Shown: positions 9,483 to 21,523 of the stretch, one piece after another
How the letters are laid out: each line of letters starts with the position of its first letter
Numbering within the stretch: the stretch's first letter is position 1
Origin: an uncultured Pseudomonadota bacterium
Lineage (GTDB): Bacteria > Pseudomonadota > Gammaproteobacteria > Steroidobacterales > Steroidobacteraceae
Length of the DNA stretch: 64,000 bases
Direction: 5' to 3'
Assembly (NCBI GenBank): GCA_903838705.1
Contig: CAILZL010000033.1
Location: 60,476-124,475 of the forward strand
The notes under the pieces: model-generated
What the model was told of the DNA's origin: nothing
Seen by the model: the letters and a program-made list of their open reading frames with translations, nothing else
Databases searched by the model: none
Translations under genes and position numbers: made by a program

Positions 9483-10169
9483 CTACTGATTCTGGCGCGG
9501 CAACAACGGCAATGGCATCACCGGTACGCCATTGACCCTGATCTCGAAGTACAGCAACGGGTTGCCTGATGCACCCGTTCCCATGGTGGCAATTTTCTGT
9601 CCCGCAGTGACCTGCATGCTCTCCTGCACCAGCATGCTTTGCAGATGCCCGTAGGCACTCAGATAGACTTCATCATGCTTGATGATGATCAACTGACCGT
9701 ATCCCAGCAGGCCACTGCCCGCATAGACAACTTTGCCACTGGCACTGGCCAGAATATCCTGACCCAGCTGACCACTGATAGTCAGCCCAACACCACCATT
9801 CGGTTGCCGGGTCTCAACAAAATTTTGTGACTTGCATGGCCATTGCCAACTGAACTGCGCGGCTACTGGTGCAGGTACTGATCTGGCTACAACAGCTGTA
9901 CTGGCACCTGACTTGTTTGTTACCTGCTTGCTGACTGAAGTCCTGTTCTCAGCAGTCAAGCGCAATACCTGGCCCGGATGAATCAGAAAATCACCATCAA
10001 TATTATTCAATCTTGCCAGTTCGCGATAATCGACGCCAACTCGTGCGGCAATCGAATACAGCGTATCGCCTGACTTTACTGTGTAGCTGTTTTCGCGTAC
10101 TGGTGCGGTGCTGCAAGCAGCCAGCATCATTACACCGGCCAGCAAGATAAATAATCTGTGCGGCTGCAC
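9483..10169 (-). CDS. nlpD: LysM/M23-like lipoprotein, NlpD-type amidase activator
   Basis: NlpD is an outer-membrane lipoprotein that activates the cell-separation amidase AmiC. I chose the GTG start at 10169 because it gives a compact lipoprotein signal, MQPHRLFILLAGVMMLAAC, with the lipidated Cys at residue 19; a start at 10205 inside pcm is the alternative. A LysM domain (about 28-72) is followed by a degenerate M23/LytM domain (about 120-225). The catalytic histidines are missing: GQLGQD and LYFEIR replace the usual HxG-x-D and LHFEIR, as expected for a non-hydrolytic activator. It follows pcm directly, the standard order, but rpoS does not follow it. Confidence 0.9.
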   Translation of the reverse strand: MQPHRLFILLAGVMMLAACSTAPVRENSYTVKSGDTLYSIAARVGVDYRELARLNNIDGDFLIHPGQVLRLTAENRTSVSKQVTNKSGASTAVVARSVPAPVAAQFSWQWPCKSQNFVETRQPNGGVGLTISGQLGQDILASASGKVVYAGSGLLGYGQLIIIKHDEVYLSAYGHLQSMLVQESMQVTAGQKIATMGTGASGNPLLYFEIRVNGVPVMPLPLLPRQNQ

Positions 10170-10170
10170 T

Positions 10171-10848
10171 TCAGCGCAGGCCCTGTACCAGCGGCACAAA
10201 TGCAACCAGCCCCAATCGTTCGGTCACAAACTCCTCGCCGCGCGCATCCACACGCCGGGTGATACGAATCAGTTCCTGACGCCCCTCCGGACCAATGGGT
10301 ATTATCAGCCGTCCACCCGGACTGAGCTGCTTCAGCAGGGCAACGGGTACTTCCATAGGTGCTGCTGCACAGATGATGGCGTCGTAAGGTTCATGTCCTG
10401 CCCAGCCTCGAAATCCATCGCCATGCCGGAAATAGACATTACGCAAATTCAATGCAGCAAGCGTTTGCTTGGCACGATCCTGAAGTGCCTTGATGCGTTC
10501 AACGCTGTATAAAAACTTGACCAGCGGCGCCAGTATTGCAGTTTGATAGCCGCAGCCAGTACCGATCTCCAGCACTTTGCGCGGTTCAGCGCCTTCAAAC
10601 AGGGCTTCAGTCATGCGTGCGACGATATATGGCTGTGAAATCGTCTGGCCCAGACCGATCGGCAGAGCTGTGTTTTCGTAGGCACGTGTGGCCAGCGCTT
10701 CATCCACAAACAGGTGCCGTGGCACATCGCGGATTTGTTGCAGAACGGCCGGATTGCGAATGCCCTGATCGATCAATTTCTGGACCAGACGATCTCGGGT
10801 ACGTGCCGAAGTCATGCCGATGCCGGATGCATTACTCATTTTATTCAT
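10171..10848 (-). CDS. pcm: Protein-L-isoaspartate O-methyltransferase
   Basis: Pcm repairs age-damaged proteins by methylating isoaspartyl residues with S-adenosylmethionine in the cytoplasm. The 225-residue protein carries [20 protein letters not shown] (residues 44-63, the substrate-binding part), the SAM loop [14 protein letters not shown] and later [12 protein letters not shown]. Its ATG overlaps the surE stop by 4 nt. The surE-pcm-nlpD order is typical of Gammaproteobacteria and associated with stationary-phase survival. Confidence 0.96.
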   Translation of the reverse strand: MNKMSNASGIGMTSARTRDRLVQKLIDQGIRNPAVLQQIRDVPRHLFVDEALATRAYENTALPIGLGQTISQPYIVARMTEALFEGAEPRKVLEIGTGCGYQTAILAPLVKFLYSVERIKALQDRAKQTLAALNLRNVYFRHGDGFRGWAGHEPYDAIICAAAPMEVPVALLKQLSPGGRLIIPIGPEGRQELIRITRRVDARGEEFVTERLGLVAFVPLVQGLR

Positions 10849-11594
10849 GCACGACCCTTCAACCAGTCACGCAGATCATCCAGCATGGCATGACGGGTCA
10901 AATCGGTTTGCAGGGGCGTAATCGAAACATACCCATTCGCAATTGCGTGAAAATCAGTACCCGGCCCTGCATCCTGCTCTGCCCCTGCCGGTCCCACCCA
11001 GAAGATTTCCTTGCCCTTGGGATCGAGACTGCGGATGACAGGTTCAGAACGATGCCGGAATCCAAGTCTGGTAACCAATGTGCCCTTGAGTTGCTCATAA
11101 GGAATATCGGGCACATTAACATTCAGAATAGTGGCCGCATCCAGCGGCGTATGCTGGAGCCGCATTACCAGTTCAGCAGCAACCCGCCCGGCGGTCGCAA
11201 AGTGATTGCCACCATTATTGACCAGCGATACTGCAATGGCTGGCAAACCGAGAAAGCGACCTTCGACTGCCGCGGCTACCGTGCCTGAATACAAGGTGTC
11301 ATCACCCAGATTGGCACCATCATTGATACCGGAAACCACCATGTCATGCTCATCTTCCAGTAATCCAGAAATCGCCATATGCACACAGTCAGTGGGCGTA
11401 CCGTTGAGGTAGTAACGGCGTTCACCATATTGCGTTACCCGAAGGGGCACATCCAGTGTCAGCGAATTACTGGCACCACTTCGATTACGTTCCGGCGCTA
11501 CCACAGACAGTTCTGCCAGTGACTGTAATGCGCTTACCAGCTGCTGCAAGCCTTCGGCACGATAGCCATCGTCGTTACTGATTAATATCTTCAA
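10845..11594 (-). CDS. surE: 5'/3'-nucleotidase SurE
   Basis: SurE hydrolyses nucleoside 5'- and 3'-monophosphates and is linked to stress survival. No ATG is available at the expected start. The TTG at 11594 gives [19 protein letters not shown], which fits the family N-terminus with its metal-binding Asp-Asp; another TTG at 11630 would add 12 atypical residues. [25 protein letters not shown] and [18 protein letters not shown] are clear family blocks. The stop overlaps the pcm start. The neighbouring smr gene diverges from it. Confidence 0.94.
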   Translation of the reverse strand: MKILISNDDGYRAEGLQQLVSALQSLAELSVVAPERNRSGASNSLTLDVPLRVTQYGERRYYLNGTPTDCVHMAISGLLEDEHDMVVSGINDGANLGDDTLYSGTVAAAVEGRFLGLPAIAVSLVNNGGNHFATAGRVAAELVMRLQHTPLDAATILNVNVPDIPYEQLKGTLVTRLGFRHRSEPVIRSLDPKGKEIFWVGPAGAEQDAGPGTDFHAIANGYVSITPLQTDLTRHAMLDDLRDWLKGRA

Positions 11595-11682
11595 GGCATG
11601 TATACCATGATAAATTCGGAGTGATTTCAAGCATTACAACTATACTTCAATCCTGCACTTTACTCATGCCCTCCGTGACACT

Positions 11683-12216
11683 GTGAAACGTTCAACACCC
11701 GACGAAGATGCAGCAGCTTTGTTCCGTTCAGCGGTACGCGACGTTCGTCCTCATCCGCCTTCCGCCAGCAATGTTGTGATTACCAAACCCGCAACCAGAA
11801 TCCGCGCGGCCACATCTGCCGCACCACGTTTACATGCAGAATCACTCAACTCAGTTGAATCCGAACTGGCCGCAGGAGATACGCTCAGCTTCCGGCGCAA
11901 TCACATTCCGCATCGTGTACTGCAACGCTTGCGACGCGGATACTATCCGTCATCTGCAGAACTTGACCTGCATGGCATGACTGCCAGCCAGGCACAACAT
12001 GCGCTTGAGATTTTCATCCATGAATCTTTACTGAGTGAGCATTCCTGCGTCCGCATCATTCATGGCAAGGGACACAACTCCGGATCGCGTGGACCTGTCC
12101 TGAAAAATACAGTTAACGCGTGGTTGCGTCTCTGCAATGCAGTAGCGGCATTCAGTTCGGCCCGCCCACTGGAAGGCGGCAGTGGTGTAGTACTGGTGCT
12201 GCTACAGGGAGTCTGA
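11683..12216 (+). CDS. Smr domain endonuclease (Smr/MutS family)
   Basis: A 177-residue Smr-domain protein. The C-terminal domain (about residues 85-177) has the two hallmark motifs: LDLHGMTASQAQHAL (LDxH) and RIIHGKGHNS (HGxG). The family has DNA- or RNA-nicking activity; E. coli relatives are SmrA and SmrB, the latter cutting mRNA at collided ribosomes. The N-terminal ~80 residues are basic and low in recognisable structure. The start is GTG, with no in-frame ATG nearby. The gene lies on the opposite strand between surE and truD, interrupting an otherwise continuous minus-strand gene order. Confidence 0.87.
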   Translation: MKRSTPDEDAAALFRSAVRDVRPHPPSASNVVITKPATRIRAATSAAPRLHAESLNSVESELAAGDTLSFRRNHIPHRVLQRLRRGYYPSSAELDLHGMTASQAQHALEIFIHESLLSEHSCVRIIHGKGHNSGSRGPVLKNTVNAWLRLCNAVAAFSSARPLEGGSGVVLVLLQGV

Positions 12217-12265
12217 TAACAAGCTGACCTTCTTCATATACGCGCTGCACGGTACGGCATGCAAT

Positions 12266-13318
12266 TCATCCTTCTTCCATTTCTCCGAGCTCACTTGCCG
12301 ATGTTCCCAGCAATTCTGCAAGTATCGCCGTCGCAAATGCACCACGATGTAATCTGAATTTCAGGACCAGCTGCGCCCCATTGAGTAACCACGTCATATT
12401 CCTCACCCACACTCGCAGGGCACGGCGATCAAGTTCCAGACCCGTGCGCACCAGTCCATCCGCGAGCTGCTGATAACCTGAGATGACCTGCGACTCAAGC
12501 TGAGCCGGCGCACCGTGCAAGCGGGATTCACCTGTTCCCCATAGCGGTCCGCTGGGATGAATATCAAATTCTGCACAGCGTTGCTGCAAGGTTGAATCAA
12601 CATCCTGTACTACGAACACACTGCCACTCCCGTTCAGATTGGCCAGATCGCCGGGCAGAAGCTGATTCCAGTTTCCCTGATCGACGCGTTCCTGCAAGAC
12701 GGCATTGAACAATGCTGACCGCGCAGCTGATAACGCAAATCCGCGCTGATGACGATCCCGAATATCCATGCCATCCAGCAACCAGTCACGTGCCATCTGC
12801 AAATTGCCGCCATCGCGGCCAAACCGCTGTATACCGAAATAATTTGGAACTCCCTGCGCCTGGATCTGTTGTAGTCGCTGTTCAAGGGCAGCCACATCAC
12901 CTTCCACATCGCGCAGGATGATTTCAAAATCATTCCCCTTGTGTGCACCTCGCTTAAGCTTACGACGTTGTCGGGAGGCAGCGATGACTTCAAATCCCTC
13001 ACCCTTGCATGCCAGCCAGGCTTCAGGTGTCAGTGAGCGTGATGGCACAGTGAAGGCCTGCTCGGTGACAGCTTGACGATCTTTCAGACCAGCGTAACCC
13101 ACATCTCGCGCATCTGCATTGGCAAACCGGGCAAGCTGTTTGGCAACCCAGATGGTATTGGCTCCGCACTTACGTACGGTAAGCAGCACATGATCGCCTT
13201 CGCAATCAGGTTCAAATCCCAGCCATTCACGTACTACGAAATCTTCAGGCTGCACCTTGAAGCGGGCGGAAATTACCGGTGCACCATGCGCGGCACGCGG
13301 CGAGATGAGTTGCTGCAT
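12266..13318 (-). CDS. truD: tRNA pseudouridine(13) synthase TruD
   Basis: TruD converts uridine 13 of tRNA-Glu to pseudouridine. The 350-residue protein has the family motif AGLKDRQAVTEQ with catalytic Asp80, the same position as in E. coli, and VPNYFGIQRFGRDGGNL typical of the insertion-containing catalytic core. It ends the run pyrG-kdsA-eno-ftsB-ispD-ispF-truD and converges on the smr gene. Confidence 0.96.
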   Translation of the reverse strand: MQQLISPRAAHGAPVISARFKVQPEDFVVREWLGFEPDCEGDHVLLTVRKCGANTIWVAKQLARFANADARDVGYAGLKDRQAVTEQAFTVPSRSLTPEAWLACKGEGFEVIAASRQRRKLKRGAHKGNDFEIILRDVEGDVAALEQRLQQIQAQGVPNYFGIQRFGRDGGNLQMARDWLLDGMDIRDRHQRGFALSAARSALFNAVLQERVDQGNWNQLLPGDLANLNGSGSVFVVQDVDSTLQQRCAEFDIHPSGPLWGTGESRLHGAPAQLESQVISGYQQLADGLVRTGLELDRRALRVWVRNMTWLLNGAQLVLKFRLHRGAFATAILAELLGTSASELGEMEEG

Positions 13319-13336
13319 GACAGGTCCTTCTGTGTG

Positions 13337-13834
13337 CTATTCGCGTGAACTGACTGATTCAATCAGGGCAATAGCGTGACAGGCCAGCCCTTCGCGCTTA
13401 CCGATGAACCCCAGACCTTCACTGGTTGTCGCCTTGATGTTCACCTGACCAATATTGATACCGAGATCAGCAGCAATATTGGCGCGCATACGATCACGGT
13501 ACTGTCCCAGACGCGGGGCATCTGCCAGCACAGTCGTATCTATATTGACCACTTGATAGTGATGATCTGCCAGCAGGCGCGCAACATGACGCAAGAATAC
13601 CCGGCTATCAGCACCCTTCCACTGCACATCCGTATCAGGAAAATGCATACCGATGTCCCCAAGTGACATGGCACCCAGTAAGGCATCACATAACGCATGC
13701 AAAATCACATCGCCATCTGAATGTGCTTTTACACCTGCCACATGGGAAATGCGCTCACCGCCCAGCATGATGTGGTCGCCCGGACCAAATGCATGTACAT
13801 CGTAGCCTTGTCCGATTCTGGTTTTGCTTTGCAT
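13337..13834 (-). CDS. ispF: 2-C-methyl-D-erythritol 2,4-cyclodiphosphate synthase
   Basis: IspF cyclises CDP-methylerythritol 2-phosphate with loss of CMP, step five of the MEP isoprenoid pathway. The ATG at 13834 gives [17 protein letters not shown] with metal ligands Asp12 and His14; two upstream TTG codons in frame are less likely starts. [20 protein letters not shown] and the C-terminal [20 protein letters not shown] are diagnostic. It lies about 30 nt after ispD. Confidence 0.96.
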   Translation of the reverse strand: MQSKTRIGQGYDVHAFGPGDHIMLGGERISHVAGVKAHSDGDVILHALCDALLGAMSLGDIGMHFPDTDVQWKGADSRVFLRHVARLLADHHYQVVNIDTTVLADAPRLGQYRDRMRANIAADLGINIGQVNIKATTSEGLGFIGKREGLACHAIALIESVSSRE

Positions 13835-13865
13835 CAACAACTCGATAGCGTGGTAACTTTTATTT

Positions 13866-14567
13866 TCATGATTGACGGGTACGTGCCATTAACACACTGG
13901 CAGCAAGTGGCAGATCTTCCGGCACTGTAATTTTCAGGTTATCACTGCGCCCTGCAACCAGTTTCGGCTGCAGGCCCTTAACCTCAAGTGCAGCAGACTC
14001 GTCCGTCACGATAGAACCGCTCTCAATCGCGGTATGCAATGCAGCCTGCAACATACCGAGCCTGAACATTTGTGGTGTCAATGCCCGCCAAAGATCAACA
14101 CGCGGTATTGTTCTGGCTATGCGTTGTCCGGTATCCGCCAGCTTCAGTGTATCCGACAGCGGAGTAGCCAGAATCCCGCCCACAGAGTCGTTACAGGTCT
14201 CGGATAACAATTTCTCGATGTCATCAACATGCAGACAGGGGCGGGCCGCATCATGAACCAGCACCCAGTCGTCCTGTTGCGCATCATGCAATGACCGCAA
14301 ACCGGCCAGCACGGAATGAACACGCTCACGACCACCTTGTGTCACGCGTAACTTGGAATGACTCAACGCAACGCCGGGCCAATACTCATCATTGGACGAA
14401 ATCACGATCACAACAGCCTTACAGCGCGGATCCGAAAGAAATGGCGCAGTGGCCCATTCCAGTACTGTCTTGCCAGCCAGCGGCAGATATTGTTTTGGTT
14501 TCGCGCTGCCCATGCGCAAGCCGCTTCCGGCTGCGGGGATCACGGCCCAGTAGGATGTGTCAGTCAT
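13866..14567 (-). CDS. ispD: 2-C-methyl-D-erythritol 4-phosphate cytidylyltransferase
   Basis: IspD attaches CMP to methylerythritol 4-phosphate, step three of the MEP pathway. The 233-residue form starting at the ATG at 14567 is preferred; a TTG seven codons upstream would overlap ftsB. The nucleotide-binding loop [20 protein letters not shown] and VHDAARPCL are characteristic. It is followed by ispF, as in many Gammaproteobacteria where the two are adjacent or fused. Confidence 0.96.
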   Translation of the reverse strand: MTDTSYWAVIPAAGSGLRMGSAKPKQYLPLAGKTVLEWATAPFLSDPRCKAVVIVISSNDEYWPGVALSHSKLRVTQGGRERVHSVLAGLRSLHDAQQDDWVLVHDAARPCLHVDDIEKLLSETCNDSVGGILATPLSDTLKLADTGQRIARTIPRVDLWRALTPQMFRLGMLQAALHTAIESGSIVTDESAALEVKGLQPKLVAGRSDNLKITVPEDLPLAASVLMARTRQS

Positions 14568-14584
14568 GCGCGTGTCTGCAAGAC

Positions 14585-15013
14585 TCAATGACTGCCAGCT
14601 TGTGTTCCATTGAAGGTGGCCGGATCACCCCGTCTGGTAGCCTTATGACTGGTCAGCAGAGTCTTGTCTGAAGGCATCGCAGCACTACCCGAGTTATCGC
14701 TTCCGGGTGACCCGGAAGCAGGCTGCACCTCTTTCGCCTGCCCGGCAGGTGCGACCTGAAAAAAAGTTTCGTTTGTACCGATCATGCCCAGATCAGTTCG
14801 GGCACGTTCTTCAATCGCCGATTTACCCTTTTTCAGATCCTGTACTTCACCTGCGAGAGTACGGTTTCGTTCCTTGAGCTGCTCGTTGATATTTTGTTGA
14901 GCTGCCACCTCGCGCCGCAAGCGCCACACCTCGCGCATGCCGCTGTCGCTCACCCACAGTCGATACTGAAGTATCAACACCAGAGTCAGCAGTGACAGCG
15001 CGAGGACTTTCAT
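14585..15013 (-). CDS. ftsB: Cell division protein FtsB
   Basis: FtsB is a bitopic divisome protein that forms a complex with FtsL and FtsQ and helps activate septal peptidoglycan synthesis. A membrane helix (about residues 3-18) is followed by a coiled coil to about residue 70, and then the conserved EERARTDLGMIGTNETFFQV. Residues after about 92 form an extra Ser/Gly/Pro/Thr-rich tail: the protein is 142 residues against 103 in E. coli. Its position between eno and ispD is the classic one. Confidence 0.93.
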   Translation of the reverse strand: MKVLALSLLTLVLILQYRLWVSDSGMREVWRLRREVAAQQNINEQLKERNRTLAGEVQDLKKGKSAIEERARTDLGMIGTNETFFQVAPAGQAKEVQPASGSPGSDNSGSAAMPSDKTLLTSHKATRRGDPATFNGTQAGSH

Positions 15014-15023
15014 CTTGAATAGC

Positions 15024-17164
<2,141 letters not shown>

Positions 17165-17203
17165 TAGGTAACTATCTATATTTATTAGTGATTAAGGCTT
17201 TTA

Positions 17204-19162
<1,959 letters not shown>

Positions 19163-20701
19163 ATGACCACCGCCAAGCCCAGCATTATCAAACAGGAAGA
19201 TGTCATTCAGAGCGTTGCCGACGCACTGCAGTACATTTCCTATTATCACTCGCCGGACTTCATCAAGGCGATGGCAACGGCTTACGAAAAGGAAGCCAGT
19301 CCGGCGGCCAAAGATGCCATCAAGCAGATTCTGGTGAATTCGCGGATGTGTGCCGAAGGCCACCGCCCGATTTGTCAGGATACCGGCATCGTGACCGTGT
19401 TCTGCAAGGTAGGCATGAATGTGCAATGGGATGCCAGCATGACGCTCGACGAGATGATCAATGAAGGCGTGCGGCGCGCCTACAACCTGCCCGAGAATCG
19501 CCTGCGCGCTTCCATCGTTGCGCCACCTGCTTTTGGCCGCAAGAACACCCGCGATAACACACCCGCAGTGATTCATACCGAACTGGTGGCAGGCAATGAA
19601 CTGGAAATCTCGGTGGCTGCCAAGGGCGGCGGTTCAGAGAACAAATCCAAGCTGGGCATGCTCAACCCGTCCGACTCCATCGTCGACTTTATCTGCGAGA
19701 TGATTCCGAAGATGGGCGCAGGCTGGTGCCCGCCCGGCGTACTGGGCATCGGCATCGGCGGCACCGCTGAGAAAGCCATGGTCATGGCCAAGGAATCACT
19801 GCTGCAACACATCGATATTGCCGAAGTGCGCGCTCGTGGTCCGCAGAACGACATCGAAAAGCTGCGCCTGGAAATCATGGATCGCGTCAATGCACTGGGT
19901 GTAGGTGCGCAAGGTCTGGGGGGGCTGACCACCGTGCTGGATGTAAAGATCGTCGACTACCCGACGCATGCCGCATCGTTACCCGTGGCGATCATTCCTA
20001 ATTGCGCGGCCACCCGTCACGCGCACTTTGTGCTGGATGGCTCCGGCCCCGTCACACTCGATCCGCCCGACATGAATGTATGGCCCAAACTCACCTATGA
20101 AGCCACACCGGATGCACGTCGCGTGAATCTGGATACGCTCACCAAGGAGGAAGTTGCACAGTGGCAACCGGGCGAACGTATTTTGCTGAACGGCAAAATG
20201 CTCACGGGTCGTGACGCCGCACACAAGCGCATCTGCGATCTGCTCGAAGCCGGCAAACCACTGCCGGAAGGTCTGGACTTCAAAAACCGTGTGATCTACT
20301 ACGTCGGCCCGGTTGATCCAGTGCGTGATGAAGTGGTTGGCCCTGCTGGCCCGACCACCGCCACGCGCATGGACAAGTTCACCGAAACCATGCTCGGCAA
20401 AGCCGGCCTGATTGCGATGATCGGCAAATCCGAACGTGGTGATAAAGCCATTGAAGTCATCAAGCAGCACAAGGCTGCCTACCTGATGGCTGTGGGTGGT
20501 TCTGCCTACCTGGTTTCCAAAGCCATCAAATCCAGTCGCATCGTGGCCTTCCCGGAACTCGGAATGGAGGCAGTCTATGAATTTGAAGTCAAAGACATGC
20601 CCGTCACCGTCGCAGTTGATGCCAAGGGCGAATCCGTGCACACCACCGGCCCTGCCAAGTGGAAAGCGAAGATTGCGGGCATTCCTGTGAGCGTGGAGTA
20701 A
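19163..20701 (+). CDS. Fumarate hydratase, class I (iron-sulfur)
   Basis: The 512-residue protein is a two-domain class I hydro-lyase that interconverts fumarate and malate through a [4Fe-4S] cluster. The presumed ligands are Cys71 (PICQDTG), Cys189 (GWCPPG) and Cys281 (IPNCAATRH); their spacing matches the three cluster cysteines of E. coli FumA. The C-terminal beta domain (from about residue 325) has GKMLTGRDAAHKRI and GPTTATRMD. I start at the ATG at 19163 rather than the TTG five codons upstream. Tartrate dehydratase is related but is normally split into two subunits. A class II fumarase lies elsewhere in the window. Confidence 0.93.
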   Translation: MTTAKPSIIKQEDVIQSVADALQYISYYHSPDFIKAMATAYEKEASPAAKDAIKQILVNSRMCAEGHRPICQDTGIVTVFCKVGMNVQWDASMTLDEMINEGVRRAYNLPENRLRASIVAPPAFGRKNTRDNTPAVIHTELVAGNELEISVAAKGGGSENKSKLGMLNPSDSIVDFICEMIPKMGAGWCPPGVLGIGIGGTAEKAMVMAKESLLQHIDIAEVRARGPQNDIEKLRLEIMDRVNALGVGAQGLGGLTTVLDVKIVDYPTHAASLPVAIIPNCAATRHAHFVLDGSGPVTLDPPDMNVWPKLTYEATPDARRVNLDTLTKEEVAQWQPGERILLNGKMLTGRDAAHKRICDLLEAGKPLPEGLDFKNRVIYYVGPVDPVRDEVVGPAGPTTATRMDKFTETMLGKAGLIAMIGKSERGDKAIEVIKQHKAAYLMAVGGSAYLVSKAIKSSRIVAFPELGMEAVYEFEVKDMPVTVAVDAKGESVHTTGPAKWKAKIAGIPVSVE

Positions 20702-20707
20702 ACGTCT

Positions 20708-21523
20708 ATGGGGCGCTTGATAGCGCCCCTTCCGGTACTTCAAGAGGGCCGTTCGCCGAAAGAAAGTCTTAAGGAATATCAGTTCAGTGAAGAATCTTCA
20801 AACTCAAGCAGAAAACTGCAAAACCTTCTAATTGCTCACGCCACAGGCGATAGAAAAGATGACGGCGAATATGTTTTGTTGCGGCAAAAGTTGATATCTA
20901 ATAAGGCATTAGCACCACTACTGCCACAATTCTTACAGACGTGCCGAAATCTTGACCAATTCTGGCAACTCATAAAATCAAAATTCAAAACATACGCTGA
21001 GCGTAAAAATCAAATCTGGGAAGAATTCAATCCTCTTTTTGAAGCTTTTGAGCAAGACTCAGCCCCCTCAGACAAGGCAATTACTGAATCACTCGGAATA
21101 ATTGATGCCCCTTATGTGCAGGCGGCATGGGCAAAAGCTATTGAAAGACGATCCTCTGACCCGGAAGGAGCAATTACATCAGCTCGTACGCTTATTGAAT
21201 CAGTATGCAAACACATCTTGGACGAATCAAAAACTCAATACGAAGATGATGCAGAGCTACCGAAGCTCTACAAGCACACGGCAGAAGTACTGAATCTCGC
21301 TCCATCACAACATACAGACAAAGTATTCAGGCAGATTCTCGGCAGTTGCACCTCAATTGTTGAAGGTCTTGGCTCTCTACGTAATCGTCTAAGCGATGCC
21401 CATGGCAAAGGAAAGATCGCCAGCAAACCAGCATCTCGCCATGCAGAACTTGCAGTAAATCTTTCAGGCGCATTGGCCATGTATTTACTGGCAACCTGGG
21501 AAACAAAAGAAAGCAACTACTGA
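20708..21523 (+). CDS. Abortive infection family protein (Abi_C-type C-terminus)
   Basis: The 271-residue frame resembles the abortive-infection family with a C-terminal Abi_C domain. LLIAHATGDRKDDGEYVLLR and TCRNLDQFWQLIKSKFKTYA cover the N-terminal half. DPEGAITSARTLIESVCKHI, EVLNLAPSQHTDKVFRQIL and LGSLRNRLSDAHGKG are the C-terminal hallmarks. Proteins of this type are associated with phage resistance; the target is unknown. The first ATG (20708) lies in the fumarase terminator hairpin and no other ATG occurs in the first half, so the true start may be a downstream TTG or CTG codon. Base composition is clearly AT-richer than its neighbours, which suggests recent acquisition. Its stop overlaps that of the convergent glgP gene by 7 nt. 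Confidence 0.75.
   Translation: MGRLIAPLPVLQEGRSPKESLKEYQFSEESSNSSRKLQNLLIAHATGDRKDDGEYVLLRQKLISNKALAPLLPQFLQTCRNLDQFWQLIKSKFKTYAERKNQIWEEFNPLFEAFEQDSAPSDKAITESLGIIDAPYVQAAWAKAIERRSSDPEGAITSARTLIESVCKHILDESKTQYEDDAELPKLYKHTAEVLNLAPSQHTDKVFRQILGSCTSIVEGLGSLRNRLSDAHGKGKIASKPASRHAELAVNLSGALAMYLLATWETKESNY
20710..20729 (+). terminator. Hairpin after the class I fumarase gene
   Basis: A perfect 8-bp stem GGGGCGCT/AGCGCCCC with a TGAT loop begins 9 nt after the fumarase stop codon. It is a likely 3' end, although only TT follows rather than a long T tract. It overlaps the first ATG of the downstream abortive-infection reading frame. Confidence 0.6.

Noticed and set aside
10536..11288. 250-codon open frame opposite pcm and surE
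   Set aside because: It spans two well-identified genes in antisense and shows no family features.
19979..20743. 254-codon open frame opposite the class I fumarase gene
   Set aside because: It is fully antisense to a clearly recognised gene, has no recognisable domain, and its His/Gly/Phe-rich composition is that of a mirror frame.
20708..20760. Translational fusion or frameshift joining the fumarase and abortive-infection frames
   Set aside because: The Abi frame is in the same reading frame as fumarase, but a TAA stop separates them and the fumarase C-terminus is complete, so there is no sign of a broken fusion.
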